The notes: generated by a model not told the origin, from the sequence alone. Counted from the first letter of the stretch, positions 8,362 to 16,109 are shown. The stretch: 20,635 nt of DNA from an uncultured Cetobacterium sp. (GCA_900766645.1 CAAFWD010000101.1:1-20635), one strand, 5' to 3'. Program-made: numbers and translations.

Positions 8362-8946
8362 ATGAAAAAGAGAATATTCTTTGATAAATATGGAGAAATG
8401 AGATTTATATCCCATTTAGACATGTTAAGATTTACAGATAGATTATTAAAAAAGGCACATATCCCTATGAAATATAGTCAAGGATTCCATCCAAGACCAA
8501 AAATATCCTTAGGAAATCCAGTCTCCTTAGGAACTGAAGCATACAATGAGATTATGGATATAGAGTTAAATGAATTTATGTCTAATGAAGAAGTTATGGA
8601 AAGAATGAATTCGGCTGCAGTTCCAGGATTTCGTGTAAATAAGGTAGAAACAATAGAAGATAAAAGAAGTATCGTTGAGATTTATACAAATGCACTATTT
8701 GAGATAACTGGTGAAAAGTCAGATATAGATAAATTAGAGGCATTATTTAATCAAGACGAAATAATAGAAGTAAAAGAGAAGAAAGGAAAAGTAACTGAGA
8801 GAAATTTAGGAGAAAGAGTTATAGAATTTGTAAGAGAGGGTAACACAATAAAACTAGAACTTGTAAATACTTCACCTAATTCATTCTTAATACTTGCGAA
8901 TGTAGACGTAAAAGATGTTCACATTATAAAAAAAGGATATAAATAA
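8362..8946 (+). CDS. DUF2344 / TIGR03936 radical-SAM-linked protein
   Basis: A 194-residue cytoplasmic protein without signal peptide or membrane segment. The N-terminal half carries the family signature: KRIFFDKYGEMRFISHLDML, then KKAHIPMKYSQGFHPRPKIS and GNPVSLGTEAYNEIMDIEL. In many bacteria this domain is either fused to or encoded beside a large B12-binding radical SAM protein (TIGR03960 type), often near the ribosomal protein genes rplU-rpmA and ribonuclease G. Here it stands alone, with no radical SAM partner in the window. The biochemical role of the family is not established. The start has GAGG at 8351-8354, 7 bases upstream. It is first in a unit with serS, which begins 34 bp downstream with no terminator between. 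Confidence 0.8.
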   Translation: MKKRIFFDKYGEMRFISHLDMLRFTDRLLKKAHIPMKYSQGFHPRPKISLGNPVSLGTEAYNEIMDIELNEFMSNEEVMERMNSAAVPGFRVNKVETIEDKRSIVEIYTNALFEITGEKSDIDKLEALFNQDEIIEVKEKKGKVTERNLGERVIEFVREGNTIKLELVNTSPNSFLILANVDVKDVHIIKKGYK

Positions 8947-8980
8947 TAAAGTATAAAATTAAGTATAAAGGAGAAAAGCT

Positions 8981-10252
8981 ATGCTAGATTTAAGATTTAT
9001 TCGTGAAAATATTGAAGCATTACAAGAAATGCTAGTTAACAGAGGAAGCAACATTGACCTTCAGGAGTTTGTAAAACTTGATTCAGAAAGAAGAGAGATT
9101 TTATCAGAAGTTGAAATGTTAAAAAATAAAAGAAATGTAGCATCTGCAGAGATCGCTAAGAAAAAGAAAGCAGGAGAAGATGCTTCTGATATGATCGCTG
9201 AGATGGGGCAAGTTTCAGGAAAAATAAAAGAGTTAGACGCTAAATTAACAGAAGTAGAAGAGAAAGTAACTTACTTCCAAATGACTTTACCAAATGTTTA
9301 TCACTCAAGCACTCCAATTGGAAAAGATGAAGAAGATAACGTAGAGATTAGAACATGGGGAACACCAAGAGAATTCACATTCCAACCAAAAGAGCACTGG
9401 GAGATTGGGGAAAACTTAGGAATTTTAGATTTTGAAAGAGGAGCAAAACTAGGAGGATCTAGATTTACAATATACAGAGGGGCAGCAGCTAGACTAGAAA
9501 GAGCTTTAATCAGCTTTATGTTAGATACACATACAACTGAACATGGGTATACTGAGCATATGACTCCATTCATAGTTAGAAGAGAAATTTGCGAAGGAAC
9601 TGGTCAGTTACCAAAATTTGAAGATGATATGTATAAAACAACAGATGATATGTTCTTAATTTCAACTTCAGAGATAACACTAACAAATATCCATAGACAA
9701 GAAATTTTAAATGAAAGTGACCTTCCTAAATACTATACAGCATTTTCACCATGTTTCAGAAGAGAAGCTGGATCTTATGGAAGAGATATGAAAGGTCTAA
9801 TAAGACAGCACCAATTCAACAAAGTAGAGATGGTTAAATTAGCAACTCCAGAAACATCATATGATGAATTAGAAAAAATGGTACAAAATGCTGAGGCTAT
9901 ACTTCAGAAGTTAAATTTACCATATAGAGTAATCCAACTTTGTTCAGGAGATATGGGATTTGGAGCAGCAAAAACTTACGATTTAGAAGTATGGGTACCA
10001 GGACAAAATAAATATAGAGAGATTTCATCTTGTTCAAACTGTGAGGATTTCCAAGCTAGAAGAATGGGGTTAAAGTACAGACCAGAAGGAAGTTCAAAGA
10101 GTGAATTCTGTCATACATTAAATGGATCAGGATTAGCTGTAGGAAGAACACTATTAGCAATAATGGAAAACTATCAACAAGAAGATGGATCATTCTTAAT
10201 ACCAGAAGCTTTAGTACCTTATATGGGTGGAATGACAGTTGTTAAAAAATAG
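8981..10252 (+). CDS. serS: Seryl-tRNA synthetase
   Basis: A 423-residue class II aminoacyl-tRNA synthetase that charges tRNA(Ser) (and tRNA(Sec) where present) with serine. The N-terminal part, beginning MLDLRFIRENIEALQ, forms the long antiparallel coiled-coil arm (~residues 28-100) that grips the tRNA variable arm. The catalytic core shows the serine-enzyme signature ISTSEITLTN, motif 2 in CFRREAGSYGRDMKGLIRQHQF (~residues 257-278), and motif 3 in GSGLAVGRTLLAIMENYQ (~382-399). Length is standard. AAGGAG at 8968-8973 sets the start. No T-box leader fits in the 34-base gap upstream. C-ending codons (TTC, CAC, AAC) are more frequent than in the flanking hypothetical genes, consistent with high expression. 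Confidence 0.97.
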   Translation: MLDLRFIRENIEALQEMLVNRGSNIDLQEFVKLDSERREILSEVEMLKNKRNVASAEIAKKKKAGEDASDMIAEMGQVSGKIKELDAKLTEVEEKVTYFQMTLPNVYHSSTPIGKDEEDNVEIRTWGTPREFTFQPKEHWEIGENLGILDFERGAKLGGSRFTIYRGAAARLERALISFMLDTHTTEHGYTEHMTPFIVRREICEGTGQLPKFEDDMYKTTDDMFLISTSEITLTNIHRQEILNESDLPKYYTAFSPCFRREAGSYGRDMKGLIRQHQFNKVEMVKLATPETSYDELEKMVQNAEAILQKLNLPYRVIQLCSGDMGFGAAKTYDLEVWVPGQNKYREISSCSNCEDFQARRMGLKYRPEGSSKSEFCHTLNGSGLAVGRTLLAIMENYQQEDGSFLIPEALVPYMGGMTVVKK

Positions 10253-10709
10253 TTTGATAGTACTTTTTATTCTTAACATATTTGTTAAGGATATGAGAGT
10301 TTTGCTAGGATTGCTAATTGTAGAAGTTATACTTAATATATTTATTAATGATAAATTAGTTGAAAATATAAAAAAGTTAAGATTTTTACTGTTTATTTAT
10401 ATTACTACCTTTATAGCACAAATATATTATAATCAAGAGGGTGAAGTATTTTTTAAGATTTTTAATATATATGTAACTAAGGGAGGAATATTAAATTTTG
10501 CATCAAACTTTTTAAGAATAATTAATTTAGTGGTATTATCTTGGCTGATCAATACAAAAAAAATATTGCCAAAAAAAATGGCATTATATCATGAAGTGAT
10601 TGAAGATGTAATCAATTTAATTCCAGAGGTTTTCAAAATTTTTAAAAGCAAAAGAAGAATTAAGTGGTTTTTTAGATATATTTTAAGGCAGATAAAGATA
10701 AAAAACTAA
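10239..10709 (+). CDS. Small membrane protein, possibly EcfT/CbiQ-like
   Basis: A 156-residue, strongly hydrophobic protein that I do not recognise with certainty. It starts with TTG at 10239, inside the end of serS (14-bp overlap), behind GGGTGG at 10225-10230. Other in-frame starts are TTG 10254 and ATG 10293, but they lack a comparable ribosome binding site. Membrane segments are likely at about residues 2-29, 46-64 and 85-105, followed by a cytoplasmic basic tail (KSKRRIKWFFRY). The order of hydrophobic helices, the segment SNFLRIINLVVLSWLI and a final amphipathic region containing LIPEVFKIFKSKRR resemble the T component (EcfT/CbiQ) of ECF transporters, though the protein is much shorter than the usual ~260 residues and no EcfA ATPase gene is nearby. 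Coupling to serS suggests co-expression. The coding call is good; the family is tentative. Confidence 0.6.
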   Translation: MLKNSLIVLFILNIFVKDMRVLLGLLIVEVILNIFINDKLVENIKKLRFLLFIYITTFIAQIYYNQEGEVFFKIFNIYVTKGGILNFASNFLRIINLVVLSWLINTKKILPKKMALYHEVIEDVINLIPEVFKIFKSKRRIKWFFRYILRQIKIKN

Positions 10710-10721
10710 TATTTTCAAAAA

Positions 10722-10750
10722 TTGCTTTTAAAAGAAAAATTTGATATATT
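10722..10750 (+). promoter_or_regulatory. Putative sigma-70 promoter for fba
   Basis: TTGCTT at 10722-10727 and TATATT at 10745-10750 are separated by 17 bp. A 10-bp palindrome CTTTTAAAAG (10725-10734) overlaps the end of the -35 and the start of the spacer. No terminator is visible between the preceding gene and this promoter, so read-through from serS is also possible. Confidence 0.6.
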
Positions 10751-10783
10751 ATATTCATGAAATAAAATATTAGGAGGATAATT

Positions 10784-11764
10784 ATGGCATATAATTACAA
10801 AGATTTAGGATTATCAAATACTAGAGAAATGTTTGCAAAAGCTAATAAAGAGCACTATGCAGTTCCAGCATTTAACTTCAATAATATGGAGCAAATGTTA
10901 GCGATTGTAGAAGCTTGTGCTGAGATGGGATCTCCAGTTATATTACAATGTTCAACAGGAGCATTAAAATATATGGGGAAAGAAGTAACACCACTTTTAG
11001 CAAAGGCTGCAGTTGATACTGCTAGAGCAATGGGATCAGATATTCCAGTAGCTTTACACTTAGATCACGGACCAAACTTAGATGCAGTAAAGACTTGTAT
11101 TGATGCAGGATTCTCATCAGTAATGATCGATGGATCTCACTACTCATTTGAGGAAAACATTGCAATAACTAAAGAAGTTGTAGAATATGCTAAACAGTTC
11201 GACGTAACAGTAGAAGCTGAATTAGGAGTTTTAGCTGGAGTAGAGGATGATGTAGTAGCAGAACACCACATCTATACAAATCCTGAGGAAGTTGAGGAGT
11301 TCGTAGCAAAAACTGGAGTGGATTCATTAGCAATAGCTATTGGAACTTCACACGGAGCTCACAAGTTCAAGCCAGGAACTAACCCTAAATTAGAGTTAAA
11401 CATCTTAGCTGAAATTGAAAGAAGAATTCCAGGATTCCCAATTGTATTACACGGATCGTCAGCTGTACCTCAAAAATATGTTGAAATGATAAAAGAAAAT
11501 GGTGGACAATTAAAGGACGCTATTGGAATTCCTGATTCAGAATTAAATGGAGCAGCTAAATCAGGAGTAGCTAAAATAAATGTAGATACAGATGGAAGAC
11601 TTGCATTTACTGCAGCAGTAAGAAAAGTATTTACAGAAAAGCCAGGAGAGTTTGACCCTAGAAAGTATTTAGGAGCAGCTAAAGAAGAGATGAAGGCTTA
11701 TTATAAGTCAAAAATAACAACAGTATTTGGTTCTGAAAACGCTTATAAAGCAGCAACTAAATAA
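10784..11764 (+). CDS. fba: Class II fructose-1,6-bisphosphate aldolase
   Basis: A 326-residue zinc-dependent aldolase that splits fructose-1,6-bisphosphate into dihydroxyacetone phosphate and glyceraldehyde-3-phosphate in glycolysis, and reverses this in gluconeogenesis. Visible family motifs: VPAFNFNNMEQ (~27-37), LHLDHGPN (Asp94 as likely catalytic acid/base, His95 as zinc ligand), SVMIDGSHYSFEEN, VEAELGVLAG, GTSHGAHKF (His190, zinc ligand), and VLHGSSAVP (His223, zinc ligand). The C-terminal part GVAKINVDTDGRLAF is also typical. Slightly longer than the ~285-310 residues usual for class IIB enzymes. AGGAGG at 10772-10777 gives an optimal start. It has its own promoter and terminator and the most C-ending codons in the window (TTC, CAC, GAC, AAC), which suggests very high expression. 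Confidence 0.97.
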   Translation: MAYNYKDLGLSNTREMFAKANKEHYAVPAFNFNNMEQMLAIVEACAEMGSPVILQCSTGALKYMGKEVTPLLAKAAVDTARAMGSDIPVALHLDHGPNLDAVKTCIDAGFSSVMIDGSHYSFEENIAITKEVVEYAKQFDVTVEAELGVLAGVEDDVVAEHHIYTNPEEVEEFVAKTGVDSLAIAIGTSHGAHKFKPGTNPKLELNILAEIERRIPGFPIVLHGSSAVPQKYVEMIKENGGQLKDAIGIPDSELNGAAKSGVAKINVDTDGRLAFTAAVRKVFTEKPGEFDPRKYLGAAKEEMKAYYKSKITTVFGSENAYKAATK

Positions 11765-11772
11765 TAAAAATT

Positions 11773-11798
11773 AAAAGAGGCTAACAGCCTCTTTTTTT
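11773..11798 (+). terminator. Rho-independent terminator after fba
   Basis: AAAAGAGGCT (11773-11782) pairs with AGCCTCTTTT (11786-11795) around an AAC loop, and the T-run continues to 11798. This is a compact strong terminator separating fba from the hydrogenase operon. Confidence 0.92.
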
Positions 11799-11799
11799 A

Positions 11800-11836
11800 T
11801 TGTTAACTTGATTTTTTTAAAAAAATGTAGTAATAA
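11800..11836 (+). promoter_or_regulatory. Putative promoter of the hydrogenase operon with a Rex-like half-site
   Basis: TTGATT at 11808-11813 and TAATAA at 11831-11836 are spaced 17 bp apart; an alternative -10 is TAAAAT at 11834-11839. Just upstream, TTGTTAA at 11800-11806 equals one half of the consensus bound by the NADH-sensing repressor Rex (TTGTTAA-N4-TTAACAA), but the second half is absent at the expected spacing. Rex control is therefore only suggested, mainly because Rex regulates hydrogenase genes in other anaerobes. Confidence 0.4.
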
Positions 11837-11837
11837 A

Positions 11838-11850
11838 ATAGCGAAGCTAT
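11838..11850. repeat. Short inverted repeat in the hydrogenase leader
   Basis: ATAGC (11838-11842) and GCTAT (11846-11850) flank GAA, giving a perfect 5-bp hairpin or 13-bp operator-like palindrome. It lies at about the expected transcription start, 15 bases before the AGGAGG that precedes the first hydrogenase gene. It is too weak and lacks a T-run, so it is not a terminator. Confidence 0.4.
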
Positions 11851-11880
11851 GGTCTGGATCAAATAATAGGAGGAAAGCTA

Positions 11881-12381
11881 ATGGCGTGTAATAATGAATT
11901 AAAAAAAGAGATGTTTAATGAATTGAAGGATTATATAGAATCTCTTCAAGAAAAACAAGGAGCTCTTATATCAGTTTTACATAGAGCTCAAGAGATTTTT
12001 GGATATTTACCACAAGAAGTTCAAGAATTTGTAGCGAAGGAGTTAAAGGTTCCAGTTGCAAAAGTTTATGGAGTTGTCAGTTTCTATCATTTCTTTTCGA
12101 TGACACCAAAAGGAAAGTACCCAGTATCAGTATGTATGGGAACAGCTTGTTATGTTAGAGGAGCAGAAAAAGTTTTAAATAGCTTGAAAAATTATTTGGG
12201 AATAGACGTAGGGGAAACCACAGAAGATGGATTGTTCTCGTTAGATGCTTTAAGATGTGTTGGAGCGTGTGGTTTGGCTCCTGTAGTTTTAGTTGGGAAA
12301 GATGTATATGGAAAAGAAGAAGCAAAAGATATGAAAAAAATATTAGAAAAATATAGAAAAAAGGAAGCTGGTAAAAAATAA
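11881..12381 (+). CDS. hydC: NuoE-like [2Fe-2S] subunit of NADH-linked [FeFe]-hydrogenase (HydC)
   Basis: A 166-residue cytoplasmic protein of the thioredoxin-like 24-kDa NuoE family. The helical N-terminal part holds LHRAQEIFGYLPQEVQEFVAKEL and VYGVVSFYHFF. The ferredoxin part holds four cysteines that should bind one [2Fe-2S] cluster: Cys85 and Cys90 in VCMGTAC, Cys126 and Cys130 in RCVGAC. In HydABC/Hnd-type hydrogenases this subunit supports electron flow between the flavin subunit and the catalytic subunit. It is first in a three-gene operon; the next gene encodes the NuoF-like partner 41 bp downstream. AGGAGG about 10 bases upstream supports the ATG. No complex I genes are in the window, so assignment to the hydrogenase and not to complex I rests on the neighbours. 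Confidence 0.9.
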   Translation: MACNNELKKEMFNELKDYIESLQEKQGALISVLHRAQEIFGYLPQEVQEFVAKELKVPVAKVYGVVSFYHFFSMTPKGKYPVSVCMGTACYVRGAEKVLNSLKNYLGIDVGETTEDGLFSLDALRCVGACGLAPVVLVGKDVYGKEEAKDMKKILEKYRKKEAGKK

Positions 12382-12422
12382 TTAACGGGATTTCAGTAAA
12401 AGTATTTTAGGAGGCTTATATT

Positions 12423-14207
12423 ATGGAAAAAAAGAAAATACTAGTATGTGGTGGTACTGGATGTCTTTCTGCTAAAGGTGAAGAAATAGTAAAAAATTTA
12501 AGAAGTTCAATAAAAAATCATAATCTTGAAAAAAAAGTTGAAGTTATTCAAACGGGATGTTTTGGGTTTTGTGAAAAGGGACCGATAGTTAAAATAATAC
12601 CAGAAAATACTTTTTACATAGAAGTAAAGCCAGAAGATGCTGAAAGAATTGTCGTTGAAGATATTATAAGCGAACAAAAAATAGTGGAATTACTATACGT
12701 TGATCCAGCAAGTGGGGAAACTGTATTTGATGAAACAAATATGGGATTTTATAAAAAACAAATGAGAGTAGCTTTAAAAAATTGCGGGGCCATTGATCCA
12801 GAAAGTTTAGAACAATATGTTGCTTCAAATGGATATGCAGCTTTAAAGAAAGTTGTGACTACGATGTCTCCCGCTCAAGTTGTGAAACTAATTAAAGAGT
12901 CAGGACTTAGAGGAAGAGGAGGAGGAGGATATCCTTCAGGGCTAAAATGGGAGCATGCTTTAAAAAATGATGCAGATCAAAAGTATGTGGTATGTAATGC
13001 AGATGAAGGAGATCCAGGAGCATTTATGGATAGATCTATGTTAGAGGGAGATCCGTATAACATAGTAGAAGGAATGGCAATAGCAGGGTATGCTACAGGG
13101 GCAACTAAAGGATTAGTTTATATAAGAGCAGAGTATCCTTTAGCAATTAAGAGATTAAAAAATGCGATAGATATTTCTAGAGAAAATGGGTTTTTAGGAG
13201 AAAATTTATTTGATTCAAAGTTTGATTTTGATATAGAGATAAAATACGGAGCTGGAGCTTTTGTTTGTGGAGAAGAAACAGCACTAATTCATTCTATGGA
13301 AGGAGAAAGAGGAGAACCTACTACAAAACCACCTTATCCAGCAGAGTCAGGATATTGGGGTAAACCAACAGTGGTAAATAATGTGGAAACTTTAGCTAAT
13401 GTTTCTCAAATAATATTAAATGGAAGTGACTGGTTTAGAGGAATAGGAACAAAAAATTCACCAGGAACAAAAGTGTTTGCATTAGCAGGAAAAGTTAACA
13501 ATGTAGGGTTAGTAGAAGTTCCTATGGGAATAACTTTAAGAGAAGTTATTTTTGAAATTGGTGGTGGAATAAAAGACAATAAAAAGTTTAAGGCAGTTCA
13601 GACAGGAGGACCTTCAGGAGGGTGTTTAACAGAAAAGGATTTAGATACACCAATAGATTTTGATACATTATTAGCTAAAGGATCTATGATGGGATCAGGT
13701 GGAATGATAGTAATGGATGAGGACGATTGTATGGTTGCAGTAGCTAAATTCTACTTAGAGTTTACCGTTGATGAATCTTGTGGAAAGTGTGCTCCGTGTA
13801 GAATAGGAAATACAAGATTATGGGAATTATTAGATAAAATAACAAAAGGAAATGGAACAGAAAGTGATTTAGTATTGTTAAGAGAGCTTTCAGAAACAAT
13901 AAAATCAACCTCTCTTTGTGGATTAGGGCAAACATCTCCAAATCCAGTACTGTCAACATTAGGACAATTTTATGACGAGTATATAGAACATATAACTGAG
14001 AAAAAATGTAGAGCAGGTCAGTGTCAAGCATTGAGAAGATACTTAATAAATGATAAGTGTGTTGGATGTACAGCATGTGCTAGAGTTTGTCCAGTGGCAT
14101 GTATAGAAGGAAAAGTAAAAGAAAGACACGTAATAGATCAAAATAGATGTATAAAATGTGGAGCCTGCTACAATGCTTGTAAATTTGGCGCTATCGATAT
14201 AGGTTAA
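12423..14207 (+). CDS. hydB: NuoF-like FMN/NAD(H)-binding hydrogenase subunit (HydB)
   Basis: A 594-residue flavin subunit with four parts. Residues ~1-90 form a thioredoxin-like [2Fe-2S] domain (Cys9, Cys14, Cys46, Cys50). Residues ~120-440 form the NuoF core, with the NADH/FMN-binding Gly-rich GLRGRGGGGYPSGLKW and CNADEGDPGAFMDR, ending in an SLBB-type segment (VPMGITLREVIFEIGGG). The C-terminal NuoF [4Fe-4S] site is in ESCGKCAPCR plus SLCGLGQ. The last 49 residues are a two-[4Fe-4S] ferredoxin (Cys546/549/552/556 and Cys576/579/582/586). This domain order matches HydB of Thermotoga and HndC of Desulfovibrio and is unlike NuoF of complex I, which lacks the terminal ferredoxin. It oxidises or reduces NAD(H) and passes electrons to HydA. 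AGGAGG at 12409-12414 gives the start. hydA begins 13 bp downstream. Confidence 0.95.
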   Translation: MEKKKILVCGGTGCLSAKGEEIVKNLRSSIKNHNLEKKVEVIQTGCFGFCEKGPIVKIIPENTFYIEVKPEDAERIVVEDIISEQKIVELLYVDPASGETVFDETNMGFYKKQMRVALKNCGAIDPESLEQYVASNGYAALKKVVTTMSPAQVVKLIKESGLRGRGGGGYPSGLKWEHALKNDADQKYVVCNADEGDPGAFMDRSMLEGDPYNIVEGMAIAGYATGATKGLVYIRAEYPLAIKRLKNAIDISRENGFLGENLFDSKFDFDIEIKYGAGAFVCGEETALIHSMEGERGEPTTKPPYPAESGYWGKPTVVNNVETLANVSQIILNGSDWFRGIGTKNSPGTKVFALAGKVNNVGLVEVPMGITLREVIFEIGGGIKDNKKFKAVQTGGPSGGCLTEKDLDTPIDFDTLLAKGSMMGSGGMIVMDEDDCMVAVAKFYLEFTVDESCGKCAPCRIGNTRLWELLDKITKGNGTESDLVLLRELSETIKSTSLCGLGQTSPNPVLSTLGQFYDEYIEHITEKKCRAGQCQALRRYLINDKCVGCTACARVCPVACIEGKVKERHVIDQNRCIKCGACYNACKFGAIDIG

Positions 14208-14220
14208 TGGAGGAAGTTAT

Positions 14221-15975
14221 ATGATGAAAAATGTTATAGTAATTATAGACGGAAAAGAGGTTGAAACGACAAAAGGAACTACCATATTAGAAGCAGCAAA
14301 GTCAGCAGGAATTAGAATTCCAAGTTTATGTTACATGAATATTCCAGAAATAGGATTTAAAAATGATTGCGCATCATGTAGAATATGTGTTGTTGAAGTT
14401 GTTGGAAGAAAAAATTTAGTTCCTGCCTGTGCAACTCCAGTAACTCCAGGAATGATAATTAATACAAATACATTAGAGGTATTAGAAAAAAGAAGAAACG
14501 TATTAGAGTTAATGCTATCAAACCATCCGACAGATTGTTTAATTTGTGCTAAAAATGGAAAATGTGATCTTCAAACTTTGGCAATGGAATTTGGTGTAAG
14601 AGATATTAGATTTAAAGGTAAAATTTTTGAATATAGGAGAGAGGTTTCTCCATCAATAGTAAGGGACTTAGATAAATGTATAATGTGTAGAAGATGTGAG
14701 AATATGTGCAATAACATTCAAAAATGCCAAGTTTTATCAGGGATAAATAGAGGGTTTAAATCTGTAGTGTCTACAGCCTTCGAATCTGACTTAGATAAAA
14801 CTAACTGTACATTCTGTGGGCAATGTGTTGCTGTATGTCCAGTAGGAGCTTTGTATGAAAAAGATTACACATGGCAGTTAATAAGAGATTTAGCAAATCC
14901 GAAGAAAAGAATAACAGTTCAGGTGGCACCAGCTGTTAGAGTTGCAATAGGGGAAGAGTTTGGACTTGAACCAGGACAAAATGTGACAGGAAAACTTGTA
15001 ACTGCTTTAAGAAAATTAGGGTTTGATGATATATTCGATACTAACTATGCAGCAGATTTAACTATCATGGAAGAAGCAGCAGAGTTTAAACAAAGACTAG
15101 AGAAATATCTAATGGGGAATAAGGATGTAAAACTTCCAATATTAACATCGTGCTGTCCAGCATGGGTTAAATTTATAGAACATCATTATCCAGATATGCT
15201 AGACATTCCATCTAGTGCTAAATCTCCTCAACAAATGTTTGGAGCAGTATTAAAAAATATATGGGGACCAGCGAGAGGAATTTCATCAAATGAAATAATA
15301 AATGTTTCGATTATGCCATGTCTTGCAAAAAAATATGAGTCAGCTAGACCAGAATTTTCAACAGATGGAGTACCAGATGTGGATTATTCTATTTCAACGA
15401 GAGAGTTAGCTCACTTGTTGAAACAATCTAATATCGATTTAGCTAATTTAGAAGAAAGTGAGTTTGATAATCCGTTAGGATACTCTACAGGAGCAGCTGT
15501 TATTTTTGGAAGAACAGGTGGAGTAATAGAAGCAGCGACAAGAACAGTGTATGAGTGGATGACAAACGAAACACTTCACGAAGTGGACTTTAAAGATATG
15601 AGAGGAATGGATGGAATAAAAATAAGTGAAGTTCAAATAGGAGAACATAAAGTTAGAATTGGAATAGCTAATGGACTTGCAGCGGCTAGGAAAATATTAG
15701 ATAAAGTTAGAAATGGAGAAGAATTTTTCCATGCAATAGAAATAATGGCATGTAAGGGAGGATGCGTAGGTGGAGGTGGACAACCTTATCATCATGGAGA
15801 TTTTAATAAAGTAGTACAGCGGGCTATAGGATTACAAAAAATTGATGATGGAAAGAGATTTAGAAAATCACATGAAAATCCATATGTACAATCACTATAT
15901 GAAAAGTATTTAGAGCATCCATTAAGTTCACAAGCTCATAAATTATTACATACAAAATATTATTCAAAAGAATAG
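14221..15975 (+). CDS. hydA: Catalytic [FeFe]-hydrogenase subunit (HydA)
   Basis: A 584-residue enzyme that makes or consumes H2. It has a full chain of iron-sulfur sites: [2Fe-2S] near the N-terminus (Cys37, Cys50, Cys53, Cys70), the His-ligated [4Fe-4S] (His102, Cys106, Cys109, Cys115), and two [4Fe-4S] clusters (Cys153/156/159/163 and Cys196/199/202/206). The three H-cluster signatures are intact: L1 TSCCPAW (Cys311 for proton transfer, Cys312 as ligand), L2 MPCLAKKYE (Cys367, Lys370, Glu373) and L3 IMACKGGCVGGGGQP (Cys511, Cys515), offset by 12 from Clostridium pasteurianum CpI. It ends after the small-subunit-like tail and has no extra C-terminal [2Fe-2S] domain. ATGs at 14221 and 14224 both fit GGAGG at 14209-14213. 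With hydC and hydB it probably forms an NADH-linked, possibly electron-bifurcating, complex. Maturases HydE, HydF and HydG must be encoded elsewhere. Confidence 0.97.
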   Translation: MMKNVIVIIDGKEVETTKGTTILEAAKSAGIRIPSLCYMNIPEIGFKNDCASCRICVVEVVGRKNLVPACATPVTPGMIINTNTLEVLEKRRNVLELMLSNHPTDCLICAKNGKCDLQTLAMEFGVRDIRFKGKIFEYRREVSPSIVRDLDKCIMCRRCENMCNNIQKCQVLSGINRGFKSVVSTAFESDLDKTNCTFCGQCVAVCPVGALYEKDYTWQLIRDLANPKKRITVQVAPAVRVAIGEEFGLEPGQNVTGKLVTALRKLGFDDIFDTNYAADLTIMEEAAEFKQRLEKYLMGNKDVKLPILTSCCPAWVKFIEHHYPDMLDIPSSAKSPQQMFGAVLKNIWGPARGISSNEIINVSIMPCLAKKYESARPEFSTDGVPDVDYSISTRELAHLLKQSNIDLANLEESEFDNPLGYSTGAAVIFGRTGGVIEAATRTVYEWMTNETLHEVDFKDMRGMDGIKISEVQIGEHKVRIGIANGLAAARKILDKVRNGEEFFHAIEIMACKGGCVGGGGQPYHHGDFNKVVQRAIGLQKIDDGKRFRKSHENPYVQSLYEKYLEHPLSSQAHKLLHTKYYSKE

Positions 15976-15984
15976 CTGTAGTAG

Positions 15985-16022
15985 AAAAAAATAACAGTAG
16001 TGCTTAACTGCTGTTATTTTTT
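15985..16022 (+). terminator. Rho-independent terminator after hydA
   Basis: AAAAAATAACAGTAG (15985-15999, plus G16000) pairs with CTGCTGTTATTTTT (16008-16022) with one G-U pair and a 7-base loop TGCTTAA. The U-rich 3' arm continues as TTATTACTTTT. It closes the hydrogenase operon. Confidence 0.88.
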
Positions 16023-16046
16023 ATTACTTTTAATTAGGTTTAACTC

Positions 16047-16075
16047 TTTACAAAGGAAAAACAATGTAATATAAT
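16047..16075 (+). promoter_or_regulatory. Strong sigma-70 promoter for the peptidase-mreC-recO-nrdR-aroQ operon
   Basis: TTTACA at 16047-16052 and a perfect TATAAT at 16070-16075 are separated by 17 bp. Transcription should begin near 16082, which is downstream of the ATG at 16079 and therefore excludes that codon as the start of the next gene on this transcript. It is the best promoter in the window. Confidence 0.85.
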
Positions 16076-16109
16076 TTAATGAAGGAGTATCAAAAAATAG
16101 ACATCTTTC

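Noticed and set aside
8947..8980. T-box or other leader before serS
   Set aside because: Only 34 bases separate the genes, too short for a T-box, and no specifier or antiterminator sequence is visible.
9301..9573. Minus-strand 90-residue frame inside serS
   Set aside because: Shadow of the serS catalytic core with no independent support.
11800..11817. Complete Rex operator
   Set aside because: Only the TTGTTAA half matches; the bases at the second half-site (11811-11817, ATTTTTT) do not resemble TTAACAA.
13762..14076. Minus-strand 104-residue frame inside hydB
   Set aside because: It is fully inside the conserved iron-sulfur region of hydB; hydrophobic composition comes from antisense of Lys/Glu-rich codons.
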